This document shows positions 21,365-29,075 of a DNA stretch of 29,849 nucleotides, piece by piece. Origin of the DNA: a virus. Within the stretch, counting starts at the first letter, position 1; the number at the start of each line of letters is the position of its first letter. The stretch lies in IMG/VR virus record IMGVR_UViG_3300042455_001598, positions 1 through 29,849 of that record; one strand, 5' to 3'. The position numbers and the translations under genes are program-made. The notes beneath the pieces were generated by a model. The model was not told where the DNA came from. It did no database searches and saw only the letters and a program-made list of their open reading frames with translations.

Positions 21365-21727
21365 ATGCTGACCCGCGACGATCTCCTCGGCCTCGAGGCC
21401 AACAAGACTGCCCCCCCGACGCGGCTCCATGTCGCCGCGTGGGGCGGGGATGTCTTCCTCCTGGATCCGACCGCCCAGGCCTACGACGAGTGGTCGATGT
21501 TCTGTGAGGCCAACAAGGGCCAGCCGGCCCCGTGGCGCGCGAAGGTGGCATCGTTGCTCCTGTGCGACGAAGCAGGCAAGCGGCTGTTCACTGATGCCGA
21601 CGTCCCGACCCTAGCAGCGTGGAAGCCCGACGGGCTCCTCGAGGTGTGGAAGGTCGGGATCGAGCTCCTCAAGGTCGACGACACGGAGATCGAGGACCAG
21701 GCGGAAAAATCCGCGGCCAGCCCCTGA
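21365..21727 (+). CDS. Tail assembly chaperone G
   Basis: The product has 120 residues, starting two bases after the previous stop. It is the first ORF of the frameshifted chaperone pair between tube and tape measure genes; these proteins coat the tape measure protein and bring tube subunits. Helical segments M-L-T-R-D-D-L-L-G-L, W-R-A-K-V-A-S-L-L-L-C and a late charged tail (E-D-Q-A-E-K) fit the role. The frame ends at 21727; a -1 shift at about 21703-21709 joins it to the following frame. Assignment rests on place and the overlapping-frame architecture rather than sequence similarity. Confidence 0.75.
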   Translation: MLTRDDLLGLEANKTAPPTRLHVAAWGGDVFLLDPTAQAYDEWSMFCEANKGQPAPWRAKVASLLLCDEAGKRLFTDADVPTLAAWKPDGLLEVWKVGIELLKVDDTEIEDQAEKSAASP

Positions 21728-22038
21728 CCCTATTTCTCGGGAGGCTGGCCCTGGCTTGTCACGAGTGGGATGTCGAGGCGCTGTCGAAGCGGATCACGCT
21801 CCGACAGCTGAAATGGTGGATGGCCTTCTGGCGCGTCGAGCCCTTCGGTGACGAGTGGTCCAGGTCAGGGAAGTTGGCGGCGGTGACCGCGGCCGCGGCG
21901 GGATCGAAGGTCGAGCCTGACTTCGAGGAAAAGTTCCTGCCGAGCTATCGGGCCCCGGTTCAGACCGAAGAGGAGTTGAAAGCCCAGTTGCGACGGATCC
22001 CGTTCTTCGCAGCCCAAATGGAAGCCCAAGGAATCTGA
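21365..22038 (+). CDS. Tail assembly chaperone GT fusion produced by -1 ribosomal frameshift
   Basis: The T frame (open to the stop at 22038) overlaps the end of G and lacks a convincing start of its own; the ATG at 21619 would translate G sequence in the wrong frame. A -1 shift at G-GAA-AAA (21703-21709) gives about 114 G residues followed by I-R-G-Q-P-L-T-L-F-L-G-R-L-A-L-A-C and an about 100-residue T domain rich in charged helices (E-W-D-V-E-A-L-S-K-R, L-R-Q-L-K-W-W). Lambda G/GT and most siphophages make this fusion in a low ratio. The T part ends one base before the tape measure ATG. Confidence 0.78.
21703..21750 (+). promoter_or_regulatory. Programmed -1 frameshift signal: slippery heptamer plus stem-loop
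   Basis: The heptamer GGAAAAA (21703-21709, read as G GAA AAA in the G frame) is followed by a 5 base spacer and a perfect 8 bp stem, GGCCAGCC (21715-21722) with GGCTGGCC (21743-21750). The loop contains the G stop codon. This is the usual layout for tail-chaperone frameshifting. The P-site pairing after slipping (GAA to GGA) is imperfect, so efficiency should be low. Confidence 0.72.
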
Positions 22039-22039
22039 T

Positions 22040-23515
22040 ATGGCCGGCATCGGCAAAGTTTCCGCGATATTCACCGCCTCGAGCTCCGGGCTTTCCGCCG
22101 GTGTGTCGAAGGCGAGCTCCTCCCTGAAGGGGCTCCAGAAGGATGTTGCCGGGCTCCGCGGCGGCATGCAGCTGCTGAACGCGATCTCCGGGGCGCAGTT
22201 GCTCGGCTCCGTGGCGTCGACCGCCATGAGCTACGCCCGCTCCCTGGTGGGTGTGGGCCAGGCCCAAGCCGAGGTGATCGACTCCACCAGCAAGATGAGC
22301 GCCCGCCTCGGGATGACCTACTCTGAGCTTGCCGGCTTGGCCCACGCTGGCGACCTCGCCGGGGTCTCGATGGACGTCATCGGGAAGGCCGCGACCAAAG
22401 CCGATGTGGCATTCGTGAAGGCCGCCCAGGGCTCCGCAACCGCTCAGGCGGGGTTCTCGGCCATCGGCCTCTCGCTGGCCGATCTCCAGGGGAAGTCCTC
22501 TGCGGAGCGATTCTCCGCGATCACCGATGCCATCGCCGGGCTCCCGACCGAGGCAGAGCGGGCCGCCGCGGCGGTGAGGCTATTCGGCCGGGCCGGTGCC
22601 GAGATGCTCCCCCTGTTTGCCGGCGGGGCCGGATCAATCCGGGAGGCCACCGAGGAGGCGCAGCGGTTCGGGATGGCCCTCACCGGGGCCCAGGGCCGGG
22701 ACGTCGAGGCCATGAACGACTCGTTCAGCAAGGTCCACGCGGCCATCGGCGGCATCGTCAAGCAGATCACCGCCTACCTCGCCCCGTCGATTACCTCGAT
22801 CGCCACCACGTTCACCGACTTCGTCGGCTCGATGGGTGGAACCAACATCGGCCAGGCCATCGGGGAGGGCATCATCGAGGCCGCCCGCTACATGGCCGGC
22901 GTAGGCGATTTCCTGATCTCCGGGCTCACTGGTGTGTGGGAGTTCGTCGGCAGCATCGGGGCCATCTGGGGCAACGTGGCGGAGATGATCAGCCGATCGG
23001 CCTCCTACATGGCCGGCGTGGGTCGAGCCTGGACGGCGATGTTCCAGACCGTCCTGACCGGGGCGGTGGGAATCGTCGGCTTGTTCTCCAGCGCCGCGAA
23101 GGAGCTCTCCGAGAGGATCGCCGTCAGCGCCCGCGGGAACTTCGCCCTGGCCGGTGAGAACTTCTCCAACGCCTTCGGCTCGGGTGGCGGGGGCGGCGGG
23201 GCTGGCCCTCTGACGGCAGCCCTCGACGCGGCCCTGGCAAAGTCGAGGCTGTCGGCCGGGCAGATGGACGTTGCCAACAAGACGACCATTGCCGGCGGCG
23301 GGGTCGCCGCTGGTGTTGCTGCCGGTGTCACCGCCGTCAACCAGGAGCTCAAGGCCGTCGACTCCCGCTCGAAGGAAGGCATAGCAGAAATGTTCCGCCT
23401 GATGCGTGGCGAGACGGAAGACGCTGCGGAGCGGACGGCTCGGGCCACCGAGCGGATCGCTGACAACACCGAGGACATGGGCCTCGACATCGAGGAGCTC
23501 TCCTTCGCGGGATAA
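22040..23515 (+). CDS. Tail tape measure protein
   Basis: The product has 491 residues, starting two bases after the GT stop. It sets tail length and is ejected with the DNA. The sequence is mostly helical, rich in Ala, Gly and Ser, with repeated I-x-x-A/S patterns at the N-terminus (I-F-T-A-S-S-S-G-L-S-A-G), hydrophobic segments in the middle (L-V-G-V-G-Q-A, F-L-I-S-G-L-T-G-V-W-E-F-V-G-S-I-G-A-I-W-G), a Gly-rich linker near 390 and a charged C-terminal coil. At roughly 0.15 nm per residue the tail would be about 70-75 nm, short for a siphophage. Confidence 0.88.
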   Translation: MAGIGKVSAIFTASSSGLSAGVSKASSSLKGLQKDVAGLRGGMQLLNAISGAQLLGSVASTAMSYARSLVGVGQAQAEVIDSTSKMSARLGMTYSELAGLAHAGDLAGVSMDVIGKAATKADVAFVKAAQGSATAQAGFSAIGLSLADLQGKSSAERFSAITDAIAGLPTEAERAAAAVRLFGRAGAEMLPLFAGGAGSIREATEEAQRFGMALTGAQGRDVEAMNDSFSKVHAAIGGIVKQITAYLAPSITSIATTFTDFVGSMGGTNIGQAIGEGIIEAARYMAGVGDFLISGLTGVWEFVGSIGAIWGNVAEMISRSASYMAGVGRAWTAMFQTVLTGAVGIVGLFSSAAKELSERIAVSARGNFALAGENFSNAFGSGGGGGGAGPLTAALDAALAKSRLSAGQMDVANKTTIAGGGVAAGVAAGVTAVNQELKAVDSRSKEGIAEMFRLMRGETEDAAERTARATERIADNTEDMGLDIEELSFAG

Positions 23516-23518
23516 ATC

Positions 23519-24418
23519 ATGGCCGTCATCGCAACCAAGTACACGCCCAACAAAGCCTCCGGTGACGGTGAGTTTCGGCAGTCCCATAACCTGTCGGAAA
23601 CGTGGCTGGTGCGTGTCGATGCACCGCCGCCGACGACCAGCGTGGCCGCGATCCTCACGGCCCCCGGCGTGGCCTACGGCACGGCTCACCCGTCGTTCAC
23701 TTCGTGCAAGGCGATGAAGTGGAGTTACGCCGCGGCCGACGGCTCCGGTCTGCTGTGGGCTGTTACGGTTCAGTACTTCGTGCCGATCATCGACATCAAC
23801 CCGGCCAACGGGCTTCCGATGGATGTGTGGTCGGGCCGCGGGGTGAACGTCACCGTTCCGTTCTACAAAGAGCAGAACGGAAACATCCTGGTGAACAGCG
23901 CAGGCGACCCGCTCGAGGGGATGGAGCGCGATCTCTGCTACCGCGGATACTCGCTCGTCCGCTCTTACTCTTCGCTTGATCTTGCTGATGCCGCGATGAA
24001 TGCCGTAGTGAACAAGACCAACTCGGACAGTTGGCCAGTGTTTGCGTCCTACGGTCTTCCCGACACATGGAAATGTTCGATCTCCAACTTCTCCAAGAAG
24101 GTCGTCATCGTCAGTTCCGGAGCCACGCAAACCGCGGCCCGCTACTGGGAGGTGACTTACGAATTGGAGTACAAGGAAGAGACATGGCACTGCAAGCCTT
24201 GGGACATGGGGTTTAACCAGCGTGTCGGGGCCGACGGTGTTCCGACCGGCACCGGGACGAAGCGGGCCGCCATCCTCGGGGTCGAGGGTCGGCCGGTGAA
24301 ACAGCCCGTCGCCCTGGCCAACGGTGTCGCCCTCCCGCCGGGGACGCCTCCCGTGGCGCTCGACTTCGACCCGTACAAAAAGGCCGCATTCCGCACCGTG
24401 TTCGGAGACCCGGCATGA
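23519..24418 (+). CDS. Probable distal tail / tail-tip protein
   Basis: The product has 299 residues from ATG 23519, four bases after the tape measure gene. It is beta-rich with no membrane segment (W-S-Y-A-A-A-D-G, V-N-V-T-V-P-F-Y-K-E, Y-W-E-V-T-Y-E-L-E-Y), and its C-terminus has a Pro-rich stretch then F-D-P-Y-K-K-A-A-F. Position directly after the tape measure is that of the distal tail protein in siphophages. I cannot match a domain, so the call is from position. A longer N-terminal frame is not seen. The stop overlaps the next start (ATGA). Confidence 0.58.
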   Translation: MAVIATKYTPNKASGDGEFRQSHNLSETWLVRVDAPPPTTSVAAILTAPGVAYGTAHPSFTSCKAMKWSYAAADGSGLLWAVTVQYFVPIIDINPANGLPMDVWSGRGVNVTVPFYKEQNGNILVNSAGDPLEGMERDLCYRGYSLVRSYSSLDLADAAMNAVVNKTNSDSWPVFASYGLPDTWKCSISNFSKKVVIVSSGATQTAARYWEVTYELEYKEETWHCKPWDMGFNQRVGADGVPTGTGTKRAAILGVEGRPVKQPVALANGVALPPGTPPVALDFDPYKKAAFRTVFGDPA

Positions 24419-24750
24419 CGCGGAGAATCATCGGAGCATCCCGAGAGTCATGGGGCCGGATAGGCCGAGCCGTGCGCGGGGTCGAGAACAGCGGCCGGGG
24501 GGAGAAGATCGGCTCACCGCATGTCGGATCCGACGATGCCGACGCCGTCCTCTGCAAGACAACCGCGGCCTGGGCGAAGGGATCATCCGCCACGCTCCAG
24601 ATCTGGGCCGGCGCGCCGGGCAGCGAGACGAATACCGGCGTGACGCTCACGGCCTTCAACCGCTACGCCGCGATCGCCACGGCAAAGTTCTGTACGGTGA
24701 TGCTGCACCGGCACGGGTATTACTATGTCGTCGCAGCGGAGTGCTCGTGA
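24415..24750 (+). CDS. Hypothetical tail-region protein
   Basis: The product has 111 residues from ATG 24415 (ATGA overlap). The first about 35 residues are basic (R-R-I-I-G-A-S-R-E-S-W-G-R-I-G-R-A-V-R-G). The remainder is beta-like with T-L-Q-I-W-A-G-A-P-G-S-E and ends in H-G-Y-Y-Y-V-V-A-A-E-C. No signal peptide or membrane segment. Coupling at both ends places it in the tail operon. Function not recognised; a small baseplate or adhesin component is possible. Confidence 0.55.
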   Translation: MTRRIIGASRESWGRIGRAVRGVENSGRGEKIGSPHVGSDDADAVLCKTTAAWAKGSSATLQIWAGAPGSETNTGVTLTAFNRYAAIATAKFCTVMLHRHGYYYVVAAECS

Positions 24751-25580
24751 TGCTTGCCGAGATCCTCGCCAATCCTGTCGCGTGGCCGCTGTGGGCGGTG
24801 TTCCTGTTCGCGGTCACGATGTACCCGCTGGGGTTCATGCTGCCGGGGTGCGTGTGTTGCCAAAGCGGGGGAAACTGCACGACTTGCGGAACGCCTTCGC
24901 TTCCATACGAAGAGCAGTTCAGCCCGCACGGCAGAATGTGTTGTACGGGGACCGCGGCCCCTTCGATGACATTAAGGATAACGACGACAAGCGCGTCACA
25001 AATGACAACGGTATATAGAGACTTTCCCAATTCTGCAAATTATGACAAACACACGCGAACCTACTCATGTTCACAGCTAGACGGCGACTATGTCCTTCCT
25101 CTATCGAGAACGACGAACCCGTCCGATAGCACGGGCACAATGAGATGCCTATGGCAAATCCAGAGCGGAGCCGGAAGTCTCTACAGATCATTTACTGTTT
25201 CTCCAAGCAGCGGGTTCATCGCAGGGGCACCTCCGTACACGAACCCGCCTTACCCTCAGTGGTATATGTTCTGGACGCTCACTGCGTCTATACAGGTCGC
25301 GTCATTAACTCAACGATGCGCGGGGCCGCCTGCAACAGAAAGCTGCAACGCTGGAACGACAGCGACTACATACGCGCAATTTAACGCAAACTTCGGCGAT
25401 TCGTTGGCTCAGCCATCGTTCTTCATTAATGGCCCGCGGTCGACGCAAAGTTGTACGCCGCCGCCGATGGTGTTTAACAACTCGGTTTTGCTCAACGACC
25501 CCAACTATTCCCCGGAGTATCCATTCGGTGGCGGGGCCGGTTCGTTTGGGACTTGTGCCTACAGGGTGGAGATCGTCTGA
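24750..25580 (+). CDS. Membrane-anchored Cys-rich protein of unlike composition
   Basis: The product has 276 residues from ATG 24750 (1-base overlap with the previous stop; GTG 24747 is also possible). Residues about 11-33 are a membrane segment (V-A-W-P-L-W-A-V-F-L-F-A-V-T-M), directly followed by G-C-V-C-C, then C-T-T-C-G and C-C-T-G. The rest is Ser/Thr/Asn/Pro-rich, with Q-L-D-G-D-Y-V-L-P-L and several aromatic-Pro motifs (N-P-P-Y-P-Q-W-Y-M-F-W). The segment 24950-25450 is visibly less GC-rich and uses codons unlike its neighbours, so it is likely a recent import. It could be a surface or superinfection-exclusion protein, or an odd tail component. Confidence 0.62.
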   Translation: MLAEILANPVAWPLWAVFLFAVTMYPLGFMLPGCVCCQSGGNCTTCGTPSLPYEEQFSPHGRMCCTGTAAPSMTLRITTTSASQMTTVYRDFPNSANYDKHTRTYSCSQLDGDYVLPLSRTTNPSDSTGTMRCLWQIQSGAGSLYRSFTVSPSSGFIAGAPPYTNPPYPQWYMFWTLTASIQVASLTQRCAGPPATESCNAGTTATTYAQFNANFGDSLAQPSFFINGPRSTQSCTPPPMVFNNSVLLNDPNYSPEYPFGGGAGSFGTCAYRVEIV

Positions 25581-25882
25581 TGCTCTGCGACTACGGCGAC
25601 GATCTCACCTGCCGGGCCTGCGGCCATGTCGCCCTTCGGCTGCCGACCTACCGGGAATGCACGGCCACGCGGATCTACCTCCCCCGGCCGATGCTCGGTG
25701 ACGCTCTGGCGTGGCTCCTGACGGCGATCGGCATCACCGAGGACCGCGTGTCGTCCTGGCTCGGCGGGGCCGACTGCGGCTGTGCCAGCCGGCGGAAGTG
25801 GATGAACCGGGTCGGGGCCCTCGCTGTGGACCGGCTGGAACGGTGGCTGAATGCGTTCTCCCGGTTCGCCCTCGGCGGATAG
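25580..25882 (+). CDS. Small Cys-containing protein
   Basis: The product has 100 residues from ATG 25580 (overlap with the previous stop). The N-terminus has C-R-A-C-G-H-V, a zinc-knuckle-like pair, then Y-R-E-C. The middle (R-P-M-L-G-D-A-L-A-W-L-L-T-A-I-G-I-T-E) is helical; then comes G-A-D-C-G-C-A-S-R-R-K-W-M-N, a C-G-C motif that I have seen in short phage proteins, and a helical end. Cysteines could chelate one metal. Function unknown. It is followed by a strong AGGAGG ribosome site for the next gene. Confidence 0.6.
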   Translation: MLCDYGDDLTCRACGHVALRLPTYRECTATRIYLPRPMLGDALAWLLTAIGITEDRVSSWLGGADCGCASRRKWMNRVGALAVDRLERWLNAFSRFALGG

Positions 25883-25892
25883 GAGGTTGCCC

Positions 25893-26081
25893 ATGGCAGG
25901 GGGGAAGGCGAAGAAGAAGCCTGGACAAACTTGGTCCGGCCTGGATGAAGGCGACATCACCGGGGCCGAGGAGGCCGACGACGCCCAACTGATCGAGTTC
26001 GGCCGACGGTCCCAGGATCCGCCCACGGAACAGCCCGAGAAGAAGGAGCGCCGCCGATGCCCCCGAAAGCCGAAGCGGTGA
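25893..26081 (+). CDS. Short charged hypothetical protein
   Basis: The product has 62 residues from ATG 25893, with a strong AGGAGG at 25881-25886. The protein is highly charged, with basic ends (K-A-K-K-K-P-G, P-E-K-K-E-R-R-R-C-P-R-K) and an acidic middle, and is probably mostly disordered. Its last 25 bases overlap the next gene. No family recognised. Confidence 0.55.
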   Translation: MAGGKAKKKPGQTWSGLDEGDITGAEEADDAQLIEFGRRSQDPPTEQPEKKERRRCPRKPKR

Positions 26082-26329
26082 CGATCTCCCTGGCCGATGC
26101 CATCCGGGCATCGGTCCCGAAGTCTGCCCGTCCTGTCGCCCGCTGGTGGCACTCGCTCCCGCCGGATGTCCTTGAGGAGCTCAACGCCGTCCGGGATGAC
26201 CTGCGGCAAGGCCGACTCCCCAGCAACAAGAGCGCCGTGGCCCGGGCGATCGTCGAACACCTCCACGCCCGGGGCCTGTCCGAGGTCCGACAACAGGGAG
26301 TCCTCGCGTGGCTGAACGAAAAAGCCTGA
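26057..26329 (+). CDS. Small helical, possibly DNA-binding protein
   Basis: The product has 90 residues from ATG 26057 with AAGGAG at about 26043-26048, overlapping the previous gene by 25 bases. Helical throughout: W-W-H-S-L-P-P-D-V-L-E-E-L-N-A-V-R-D-D-L, then a turn and N-K-S-A-V-A-R-A-I-V-E-H-L-H-A-R-G-L-S, which resembles the helix-turn-helix of small transcription regulators or small terminase-like proteins. It overlaps the metallophosphoesterase gene by 22 bases, so the two may act together. The role is unproven. Confidence 0.55.
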   Translation: MPPKAEAVTISLADAIRASVPKSARPVARWWHSLPPDVLEELNAVRDDLRQGRLPSNKSAVARAIVEHLHARGLSEVRQQGVLAWLNEKA

Positions 26330-27510
26330 GGCACTCCGTCACCGAGTCCGTTGCCGCCGCCGCCACGAAGCCCGCCCCGGACGCGGAGCAGGTGTCGGAG
26401 CGCCGCGAGGGGGCCGAGCTCGAGTACCGCTCGACCTCCAAGACGATCCGCACCGTCGAGGATCTCCTTGAGCACATCGAGGCCGACATGGCCCGTTTCG
26501 AGGTGGCCGCCTCGGAGGCCACGAAGTGGGAGGTGGCCACCGTCGACCGCGACACCGGGAAGCCCGTCGTCACCGTCCTCCACCGGGTGTTCGTCCGGCT
26601 TCGCCCACGCGGTGGGCCCGCGGTGGCCGAGCTCGTCGCCGCGATGATCGCCGGGGCCGCTGCGGCCGGCAGCATCGGACGCCCGAAGGCGAAGGCCACG
26701 AAGGCCAGGCCCGGCCCCTGGCAAGTCCTCGTGGTTGCCGACACCCACTTCGCCAAATACGCCTGGTCACGCACCACCGGGGGCGATGACTACGATCTCG
26801 ACCACGCCGATCGGCTGGTCCGATCAGCCGGGCTCGGGCTCCTCGAGGCCGGGGACGCTCACCGCCCTGCTCGTCGGACGATCGCCTTTCTCGGTGACCT
26901 GTTCCACTACGACACCCCATCCGCGACCACGACCAGGGGAACGCAGCTCGAGCGAGACGGCCGACTCGAGCGGATGATCGCGACCGGCTCCTCCGCCCTG
27001 GTTGCCCTGGTCGAGCGATCCGCCGAGACCGCCCCGACCGACTGCGTCATCGTCCCGGGGAACCACGACGAGACGATGACCGCGTGGTTTCGGTTGCTGT
27101 TGCGGACTCACTTCGCGAAGGATCGCCGGGTGGTCGTGCATGACGTCTACACCCACCGGCAGTACCTCGAGCATCAAGGCAACCTGTTGGGCTTTGCTCA
27201 CGGAGACAAGGCCCGGGCCAAGCTCCCGGCGCTGATGACATTGGAGGCCCGGGAGGCATGGGCCCGGTGCCGCTACCGCGAGATCCACACCGGGCACCTC
27301 CACAAGCAGGCCGCCAAGATCCGCCGGGTGATCGACTCCGATGGGATCGACACCGTCGACGGCGTGGTGGTGCGAACCGCCCCGGCCCTGTGTCCCCCCG
27401 ATGACTGGCATTCCCAGGAGGGCTTCATCGGCAGTCGGCAGGCGATGGAGACATGGTTCTATCGGGCCGGCGGCGGGCTCGCCGGGATGCTGGTGGCAGA
27501 CGGGGGTTGA
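26308..27510 (+). CDS. Calcineurin-like metallophosphoesterase with added N-terminal domain
   Basis: The product has 400 residues from GTG 26308. The core has all metal-site motifs of the family: D-T-H at 145-147, G-D-L-F-H at 196-200, G-N-H-D-E at 251-255, H298 in F-A-H-G-D and G-H-L-H at 329-332. The enzyme would use two metal ions to cut phosphodiesters or phosphomonoesters; family members act as nucleases, nucleotidases or protein phosphatases. Residues about 1-135 form a separate helical/beta part (T-I-R-T-V-E-D-L-L-E-H-I...V-L-H-R-V-F-V-R-L) that I do not recognise. It is probably involved in nucleic acid processing. Confidence 0.85.
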   Translation: MAERKSLRHSVTESVAAAATKPAPDAEQVSERREGAELEYRSTSKTIRTVEDLLEHIEADMARFEVAASEATKWEVATVDRDTGKPVVTVLHRVFVRLRPRGGPAVAELVAAMIAGAAAAGSIGRPKAKATKARPGPWQVLVVADTHFAKYAWSRTTGGDDYDLDHADRLVRSAGLGLLEAGDAHRPARRTIAFLGDLFHYDTPSATTTRGTQLERDGRLERMIATGSSALVALVERSAETAPTDCVIVPGNHDETMTAWFRLLLRTHFAKDRRVVVHDVYTHRQYLEHQGNLLGFAHGDKARAKLPALMTLEAREAWARCRYREIHTGHLHKQAAKIRRVIDSDGIDTVDGVVVRTAPALCPPDDWHSQEGFIGSRQAMETWFYRAGGGLAGMLVADGG

Positions 27511-27540
27511 TCCGAGGCGATCGCGCGGGAGGGTGGTGGC

Positions 27541-28059
27541 ATGATCACCGAGGAAGAACTGGCAGAGATGGACCGCCGCATTCAGGGCACCGGCTCGGCC
27601 AACTGTTGGACCGGGACGAGCGGCAGCGTTGCCGCCATCGCGCGGCGGCTTGTGAACTTCATCAGGGAAGGGCGACCAGTGGAAGGGACCACATCCAAGT
27701 TCGGCACCGGGGCTGTTCGGAGCGACACGGCCGAGGCTTTCCGATTCGACCTGATCTCACCGATCGGCCTGCGGGAGGTCGCCAGGACTTGCGCCGAGGG
27801 GGCCGCCAAGTACGACGATTACAACTGGGAAAAGGGGATGCCGGTTCACGATCTCCTGAACCACGCGATCGCCCACATCTACCAATTCCTCTCGGGGGAT
27901 CGGAGCGAACCGCACCTCCCCCACGCCGCCTGGAATCTGCTCGCCGCCATTCACTCCGACGAGCTCTGGCCCGGCCTGAACGACGGAACGCTCCGCGGCC
28001 CGGGGTGTGTCGCCCCTACCCAGCCAGCCACCGCAGCAGCAGGGCCACCGGGATCGTGA
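27541..28059 (+). CDS. dATP/dGTP diphosphohydrolase-like protein
   Basis: The product has 172 residues from ATG 27541 (GAGGG upstream). From about residue 66 it matches the phage dATP/dGTP pyrophosphohydrolase N-terminal family: R-F-D-L-I-S-P, A-R-T-C-A-E-G-A-A-K-Y-D-D-Y-N-W-E-K-G, L-L-N-H-A-I-A-H-I-Y-Q-F-L and L-P-H-A-A-W-N-L-L-A-A-I-H. In phage S-2L and relatives such enzymes (MazZ) remove dATP or dGTP so that 2-aminoadenine can be used; many others occur without that chemistry. The last 22 residues are low-complexity, and the 3' end overlaps an antisense small ORF. Its partner enzymes PurZ and DpoZ are not in the window. Confidence 0.72.
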   Translation: MITEEELAEMDRRIQGTGSANCWTGTSGSVAAIARRLVNFIREGRPVEGTTSKFGTGAVRSDTAEAFRFDLISPIGLREVARTCAEGAAKYDDYNWEKGMPVHDLLNHAIAHIYQFLSGDRSEPHLPHAAWNLLAAIHSDELWPGLNDGTLRGPGCVAPTQPATAAAGPPGS

Positions 28060-28093
28060 TCGGCAGCCACGCGATTACCTGACGGGCCGTCAT
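28016..28093 (-). CDS. 25-residue hydrophobic micro-ORF coupled to the integrase
   Basis: On the minus strand the integrase stop TGA (28092-28090) overlaps an ATG at 28093 as ATGA. The ORF ends with TAG at 28018-28016. The product is M-T-A-R-Q, then a hydrophobic stretch of about 18 residues (V-I-A-W-L-P-I-T-I-P-V-A-L-L-L), then R-W-L-A-G, a likely single membrane span. The ORF lies antisense to the end of the diphosphohydrolase gene. Very short ORFs can be chance, but the exact stop/start coupling and hydrophobic core make it worth recording. Confidence 0.4.
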   Translation of the reverse strand: MTARQVIAWLPITIPVALLLRWLAG

Positions 28094-28998
28094 GGGGTCT
28101 CCTCCTCGATGAACGTGGCATCCTCCCCGAGATCGAGCCGGGGGAGGAAGTCTATCCCCGCCGCCTTCCCGACGATCCGATCGTCGAGGTAGTGGTCCCG
28201 CGTGATGTTCGCATCACTGTGGTCGAGGTGGCCCACGGCATCCCCGCCCGCCGCGGCAACGTAGGAGGCCGAGGCTTTCCGCAGGGCATGAAATCGCCGC
28301 TGCGGTACGCCGGCCTGATCGCACAGGATCCGCATCGAGTGATAGATCGACGTCGGCCGGTGGGGCCACGGCCAGACCAGATCGCCGGGGCATCGGCGGT
28401 GGAGCTCGAGCTCGGCCGCGAGGTCGGGGGTGATCTTTCGGGCTATGTCGCGCGTGTGGCCCTTCCTGGTGCCAGCCAGGAAGACGATCTCCTCCCCGCG
28501 GACATCCTTCCAGCGGAGGGCCATCAGTTCACCGATCCGGGCCCCCGTACACCAAGCCGAGTAGATCAACGTCGACCACCACCAGCCGGCCGGCAGGCCC
28601 GACAGGGTCCGCTGGCGCTTCCGGGCCGCCACGATCATCCGGCCCACCTCGGCGGCGGTGAAGCCGCGGGGGAGACGCTGAGCCTTCCTGATGGGCTTCA
28701 CGATGGGGAACTCGTTGATGAGCCGTTTACGGAATGCGTAGAGGGCGAGGCAGAGCAACTGTGTCCGGTCCTTCGCGATCGTCCCAGGGGAGGGCAGGCC
28801 ACGTTTCTCGCTGTGGACCGTCTTTGCCCTCCATGACAGGAATGCGGCGATCATGTCCTCCTCGAGGTCGTCGACCTCGGGCTCCCGTTTCAGGAAGTCC
28901 CGGAACCTGTCCAAGGTCGAGCCGTAGATCGCGACGGTTCGGTCGGAGAGCCCCTTCACCGGAGCGTATCGCTCGATCAGCAGTTGACGAAGCAGCAT
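28090..28998 (-). CDS. int: Tyrosine-recombinase integrase
   Basis: The product has 302 residues on the minus strand, with GAGGGG five bases before the ATG at 28998. It inserts and excises the phage genome at attP/attB. Residues about 1-95 form the core-binding domain (L-L-I-E-R-Y-A-P, L-D-R-F-R-D-F-L). Catalytic residues: Arg 154 in C-T-G-A-R-I-G-E-L, Lys 179 in T-R-K-G-H, His 237 and Arg 240 in F-H-A-L-R, His 260 in L-D-H-S-D and the nucleophile Tyr 270 in T-R-D-H-Y. All are intact. It lacks the N-terminal arm-binding domain of lambda Int, or has only a remnant, since the protein is about 300 residues. A micro-ORF follows it in the same direction. Confidence 0.95.
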   Translation of the reverse strand: MLLRQLLIERYAPVKGLSDRTVAIYGSTLDRFRDFLKREPEVDDLEEDMIAAFLSWRAKTVHSEKRGLPSPGTIAKDRTQLLCLALYAFRKRLINEFPIVKPIRKAQRLPRGFTAAEVGRMIVAARKRQRTLSGLPAGWWWSTLIYSAWCTGARIGELMALRWKDVRGEEIVFLAGTRKGHTRDIARKITPDLAAELELHRRCPGDLVWPWPHRPTSIYHSMRILCDQAGVPQRRFHALRKASASYVAAAGGDAVGHLDHSDANITRDHYLDDRIVGKAAGIDFLPRLDLGEDATFIEEETP

Positions 28999-29075
28999 GG
29001 CATCCCCTCAAGTGAATGGCATCCATGCCGTGTTTCCTCAGGGTAGCCCTAGTGAACATAGGTACAACCCCGCCA

